NCBI GenBank assembly: GCA_026387485.1
Contig: JAPLLQ010000077.1
Coordinates: 1-7,201 of the forward strand
Direction: 5' to 3'
Length of the DNA: 7,201 nucleotides
DNA from: Candidatus Omnitrophota bacterium
GTDB lineage: Bacteria; Omnitrophota; Gorgyraeia; Gygaellales; Profunditerraquicolaceae
Shown: in pieces, positions 6,801-7,201 of the stretch
Position numbering within the stretch: the first letter of the stretch is position 1
Layout: each line of letters starts with the position of its first letter
Program-made: the position numbers and the translations under genes
Notes under the pieces: generated by a model
The model's database searches: none
What the model was told of the DNA's origin: nothing
Seen by the model: only the letters and a program-made list of their open reading frames with translations

Positions 6801-7201
6801 TGCCACAATTTCCCTCGCATTAATGGTTGCGTTTTTTGGGGCAAAGGTAATATTTATAGCCTTGGGTATTATAGGCACTACAGTCATAATTTTTATAATT
6901 ATTAAAAAATCAATTGATGATAATGAAAATCGTAAATATACAGAAGATGAGCAAGATAGTTCAGTCAGTGCGGAAATATATCAAGGATTGAGAAAACAGG
7001 AAAAAGATGCCAGGTCAAAAGTTTTAGGGCGATTAGGCCTTGCTACAACTGCGCTGACAGTCATAGGTATACTGGTTATCGCTAATAATCCGGACATAGC
7101 GCTTGCGATTTCAGAGAGCGCTTTGGCTATGGTTATAGTTATTCCGCTTGCCTTGGCAATGGTTGGGGTAAGCATAGTTACTTTGTGCACTTTACCTTAT
7201 G
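1..7201 (+). CDS. Internal part of a giant multidomain protein (peptidase-like, GT4 glycosyltransferase, ICMT-like methyltransferase, membrane segments)
   Basis: Frame 1 is open across the whole window: reading all 2,400 codons gives no TAA, TAG or TGA, and both ends run off the edge, so the true start and stop are outside. The translation is protein-like throughout, with amphipathic helices, recognisable domains and linkers rather than shadow-frame composition. Modules in order are: unrecognised helical region (residues 1-420), HEFRH zincin-like region (421-600), helical region (600-1020), linker, GT4 glycosyltransferase (1104-1490), linker, helical region (1569-1725), ICMT/PEMT-like membrane methyltransferase (1728-1865), helical region (1881-2000), low-complexity region and further membrane segments (2004-2400). 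No signal peptide can be judged because the N-terminus is missing. Single bacterial polypeptides of this size and mix are unusual; comparable giant ORFs are known in Omnitrophota. The overall function is unknown. That this is one continuous coding frame is very secure, barring assembly errors; the organism is a guess. Confidence 0.96.
826..951 (+). other. Charged helical hairpin resembling a SHOCT domain (residues 276-317)
   Basis: Residues 276-317 are almost purely helical and highly charged. The core ELKRIERAIKDGNITAAEA (282-300), followed by KNRKEQLEQ, matches the SHOCT pattern: a leucine-rich helix, a short D-G-x-I-T turn, then a second helix with E and K before a final leucine. SHOCT hairpins are about 30 residues long, usually sit at a C-terminus, and are thought to mediate oligomerisation. 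Here the hairpin would be deep inside the chain, which is atypical. It may instead be a generic antiparallel coiled coil. The identification rests on the pattern by eye. Confidence 0.4.
952..1260 (+). other. Unrecognised helical and charged linker region (residues 318-420)
   Basis: Residues 318-380 form helices with a basic patch (SWRARRIGAA from 339) and hydrophobic positions such as WQITKFVLTDLKLLDVPI. Residues 381-420 are acidic and polar (DIDEEIADTDLSG, then Lys/Glu/Ser-rich sequence) and look like a disordered connector into the metallopeptidase-like region. I see no catalytic motif and no family I can name. Confidence 0.45.
1261..1800 (+). other. Zincin-like metallopeptidase region with HEFRH motif (residues ~421-600)
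   Basis: The centre is an HExxH motif, HEFRH at residues 527-531 (bases 1579-1593), on a predicted helix (DILKVVLASVVRHEFRHASD). In zincins the two histidines bind zinc and the glutamate is the general base. Upstream, GLVEINLNK (472-480) is a plausible edge strand, as expected before the active-site helix. Fourteen residues after the motif, ETKAYAE (545-551) fits the ExxA-type helix that supplies the third, glutamate ligand in gluzincin-like families such as IrrE/ImmA. The region before it (436-500) contains amphipathic helices. No known family is matched over its full length, and zinc binding and peptidase activity are inferred. A chance HExxH is possible, but the strand-helix-ExxA order makes a real zincin fold more likely than not. 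Confidence 0.6.
1801..3060 (+). other. Unrecognised helical region between peptidase-like and GT4 modules (residues 601-1020)
   Basis: These 420 residues are dominated by amphipathic helices and show no family I recognise. Residues 660-800 include helices around SVREWLNEHLYHRIQRFSF and a hydrophobic run LRNYLQIIINSIITDNI. Residues 808-820 (VSVVSVNGIPVLS) look like a short beta hairpin. Residues 836-905 are coiled-coil-like, rich in Leu/Glu/Gln/Lys (QLEFDLEKLEQAAEAE, then LERQLLEKEFTPAQRDYLQ). Residues 925-1015 contain aromatic and Asp-rich segments (NKVNFYNRAFGIIGGNIY, LNADDHAAL, FEDKFWSGEI) that suggest a small globular domain. Its role could be a scaffold, or a continuation of the peptidase-like module; I cannot tell which. 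Confidence 0.45.
3061..3309 (+). other. Ser/Ala/Pro-rich interdomain linker (residues 1021-1103)
   Basis: The composition changes abruptly to Ser, Ala, Gln and Pro. A tandem SQFSA-SQFSA (1027-1036) leads into a Pro/Ala/Ser stretch (AYPSPAALPSAPVQLPVP, 1038-1055). A short charged helix follows (FKDRFEKAVNDVQ), then another polar stretch ending in AQPQEVVAPAGNRG (1088-1101) just before the first Rossmann strand of the glycosyltransferase. This is a typical flexible tether between folded modules. Confidence 0.7.
3079..3108 (+). repeat. 15-bp in-frame tandem repeat encoding SQFSA twice
   Basis: Bases 3079-3093 and 3094-3108 are two adjacent copies that match at 13 of 15 positions. Both differences are third-codon changes (CAA/CAG and TCC/TCT), so the peptide SQFSA is repeated exactly. 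A related sequence encoding S-N-F-S-A-S lies in the next linker (bases 4543-4560). The synonymous differences suggest the peptide is maintained rather than being a fresh slippage product. Confidence 0.8.
3310..4470 (+). other. Glycosyltransferase family 4 (GT-B fold) domain (residues ~1104-1490)
   Basis: This domain should transfer a sugar from a nucleotide-sugar donor, with retention of configuration, to an unknown acceptor. The N-terminal Rossmann half starts at KTIVTVSHNF and has the glycine-rich loop GTGGVE (1117-1122) typical of GT4 enzymes. Further hallmarks are SIVYWHGG (1216-1223) and VAVVSEAGRGQMEYFG (1253-1268). The C-terminal half has APNRIYPEKGSLDLLQAAA (1307-1325), with Arg1310 and Lys1315 at the donor-phosphate positions. 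It also has LKDWYAAADVVALPTYAEGLPLVMLEA, containing the E-x7-E motif (Glu1394 and Glu1402), and DGTPEAMQHGKTGIII, a version of the usual G-x-P-E-x-V/I-x-H/D-G-x-x-G segment. The length of about 385 residues is that of a complete stand-alone GT4 enzyme, and no key residue is missing, so it is probably active. The acceptor and sugar cannot be read from sequence. Confidence 0.93.
4498..4704 (+). other. Gly/Ser/Ala-rich linker after the glycosyltransferase (residues 1500-1568)
   Basis: The GT4 fold ends near ETIGIAAAP, and the chain becomes acidic and then small-residue-rich. ESASNFSASAIEG (1512-1524) echoes the SQFSASQFSASA linker before the GT4 domain. It is followed by SVAAKSAASEGQGG and a glycine run VGGTGVAGPGVGGG (1541-1554), then EVKVEPPPVVDDQ. 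This is a flexible spacer. The Pro/Thr-rich open frame on the opposite strand here is simply the complement of these Gly/Ala codons. Confidence 0.7.
4705..5169 (+). other. Charged helical region before the membrane methyltransferase (residues 1569-1723)
   Basis: The sequence is Lys/Glu/Asn/Leu-rich and almost entirely helical, beginning QAEVIAKALAAMIEGA (1580-1595) and ending with a basic helix (IRKALREVRKS from 1701, then NKFERIRKVRN) that runs straight into the first transmembrane segment. The positive charges before the membrane helix predict that this side faces the cytoplasm. The first 15 residues and the segment around NFYKEMP (1621-1627) resemble the region that follows the methyltransferase. 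Part of it is AT-rich: I count 33 G+C in the 120 bases 4801-4920. I recognise no family. Confidence 0.5.
5182..5595 (+). other. ICMT/PEMT-family membrane methyltransferase domain (residues ~1728-1865)
   Basis: Two hydrophobic segments (about 1731-1754 and 1757-1779) are followed by FINSGIYRYLKHPIHTSLQL (1792-1811), which carries the family signature G-x-Y-R-Y-x-R/K-H-P. A membrane hairpin comes next (about 1806-1838), then IESKKEEAELDLKSNGAYSEW (1838-1858), matching the C-terminal signature E-E-x-x-L-x-x-x-x-G-x-x-Y-x-x-W/Y. In characterised members (isoprenylcysteine carboxyl methyltransferase, phospholipid methyltransferases and related bacterial enzymes) these two motifs form the SAM-binding pocket at the cytoplasmic face. 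Deviations from the pattern are Lys for Arg in K-H-P and His instead of Tyr two residues after the proline. The order, spacing and roughly 140-residue length fit a complete catalytic core. Bacterial members act on varied substrates including lipids, so I do not propose one. Fusion inside a giant protein is unusual. Confidence 0.82.
5641..6009 (+). other. Helical region after the methyltransferase (residues 1881-2003)
   Basis: It opens with PAAQSQEVIAIALMAILKESGA (from 1881) and is helical to about residue 2000, with SKIEAARQAAVDFYKDKP (1935-1952) and HYKELFNLLDKG (1959-1970). Two segments resemble the region before the methyltransferase: EVIAIALMAIL against EVIAKALAAMI (7 of 11 identical), and DFYKDKP against NFYKEMP. 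The two may be diverged copies of one helical module flanking the membrane enzyme. No named family and no catalytic motif is visible. Confidence 0.45.
5732..5749 (+). repeat. 9-bp perfect tandem duplication (two copies)
   Basis: CTCTAGGTA occurs twice in a row and encodes the peptide repeat LGTLGT (residues 1912-1917). Both copies are in frame and identical, which suggests a recent slippage event or chance in a small-residue helix. No regulatory meaning is apparent. Confidence 0.6.
6010..6084 (+). other. Predicted membrane segment (residues ~2004-2028)
   Basis: TIIGALPILLPFVGIWKGIVWLAKA is hydrophobic for about 15 residues up to Trp2019, then interrupted by one lysine before a second aromatic and aliphatic run. 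It could be a transmembrane helix with an interfacial end, or a re-entrant or amphipathic membrane helix. The two prolines argue against a simple straight helix. Confidence 0.5.
6109..6780 (+). other. Low-complexity Gly/Ala/Pro/Ser-rich region (residues 2037-2260)
   Basis: Small residues dominate. A Pro/Thr spacer (SPATPARTPVSADA, 2047-2060) leads to a glycine-zipper-like run (VGAVGAAVAGLGIARGVAGV, 2061-2080), which could associate with membrane but is weakly hydrophobic. The remainder mixes loops rich in Pro, Gly, Asn and Arg with a basic amphipathic helix (LARSVAKAARDAALSIKKLL, 2144-2163) and a second helical patch around LSYLRSFVPQVSAFIAKIH (2217-2235). SAASENGERG (2167-2176) loosely recalls SAASEGQGG in the post-GT4 linker. 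The region looks like an extended tether to the C-terminal membrane segments. No family is recognised. Confidence 0.5.
6784..6900 (+). other. Two adjacent predicted transmembrane helices (residues ~2262-2300)
   Basis: LQVIVVATISLALMVAFFGA (2262-2281) and VIFIALGIIGTTVIIFIII (2283-2301) are almost uninterrupted hydrophobic runs separated only by a lysine, long enough for a tight transmembrane hairpin. The strongly charged stretch after them (KKSIDDNENRKYTEDEQD, 2302-2319) is a soluble loop. Combined with the basic residues before them, this places both flanks on the same side, most simply the cytoplasm. Confidence 0.8.
7036..7194 (+). other. Further predicted transmembrane helices running to the right edge (residues ~2346-2398)
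   Basis: After the basic helix LRKQEKDARSKVLGR come LATTALTVIGILVIA (2347-2361), a short loop ANNPD, and a second hydrophobic run from about 2374 (ALAMVIVIPLALAMVGV and onward to 2398). The pattern of a basic helix, one membrane helix, a short loop and another membrane helix resembles the entry into the ICMT-like domain at residues 1722-1779. The domain continues beyond the window, so its identity cannot be settled here. Confidence 0.75.

Overview
The window is one uninterrupted protein-coding region. Frame 1 of the plus strand has no stop codon from base 1 to base 7201, giving 2,400 complete codons plus one base. Neither the start nor the stop of the gene lies in the window, so this is an internal slice of a giant gene whose full product must exceed 2,400 residues. 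There is no intergenic space, and I see no RNA gene, insertion sequence, CRISPR array, promoter or terminator. The shorter open frames in other frames and on the minus strand are shadows of this one.

Residue numbers below are window residues (base = 3 x residue - 2). Residues 1-420 are mostly helical and unrecognised, with a charged helical hairpin near 276-317 that resembles a SHOCT domain. Residues about 421-600 carry a candidate zinc-metallopeptidase site (HEFRH at 527-531, then ETKAYAE from 545). Residues 600-1020 are another helical stretch I cannot name. A Ser/Phe/Ala/Pro-rich linker (1021-1100) leads into a nearly complete GT4-type, GT-B fold glycosyltransferase (about 1104-1490). A second linker (1500-1568) is followed by a charged helical region (1569-1725). 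Next is a membrane domain (about 1728-1865) with the hallmarks of the ICMT/PEMT methyltransferase family. Another helical region (1881-2000) follows, then a membrane-prone segment, a Gly/Ala/Pro/Ser-rich low-complexity region (2037-2260), and strongly hydrophobic segments that run off the right edge.

The product looks like a mega-polypeptide that joins soluble catalytic modules to membrane modules. Short related linker motifs (S-x-F-S-A-S and Q-x-E-V-I/V-A) recur near the module boundaries, which suggests assembly by module shuffling or duplication. How the modules cooperate is inference. The glycosyltransferase needs nucleotide-sugar and an ICMT-like domain needs SAM, so both should face the cytoplasm, and the membrane segments would tether the chain to the inner membrane. 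Cell-envelope modification would fit but is not shown.

The organism is probably an uncultivated bacterium. Giant multidomain genes of this kind are known from Omnitrophota and some other Patescibacteria-sized or predatory lineages, and Omnitrophota is my best guess. That guess rests on gene size and style only, because the window holds no phylogenetic marker.
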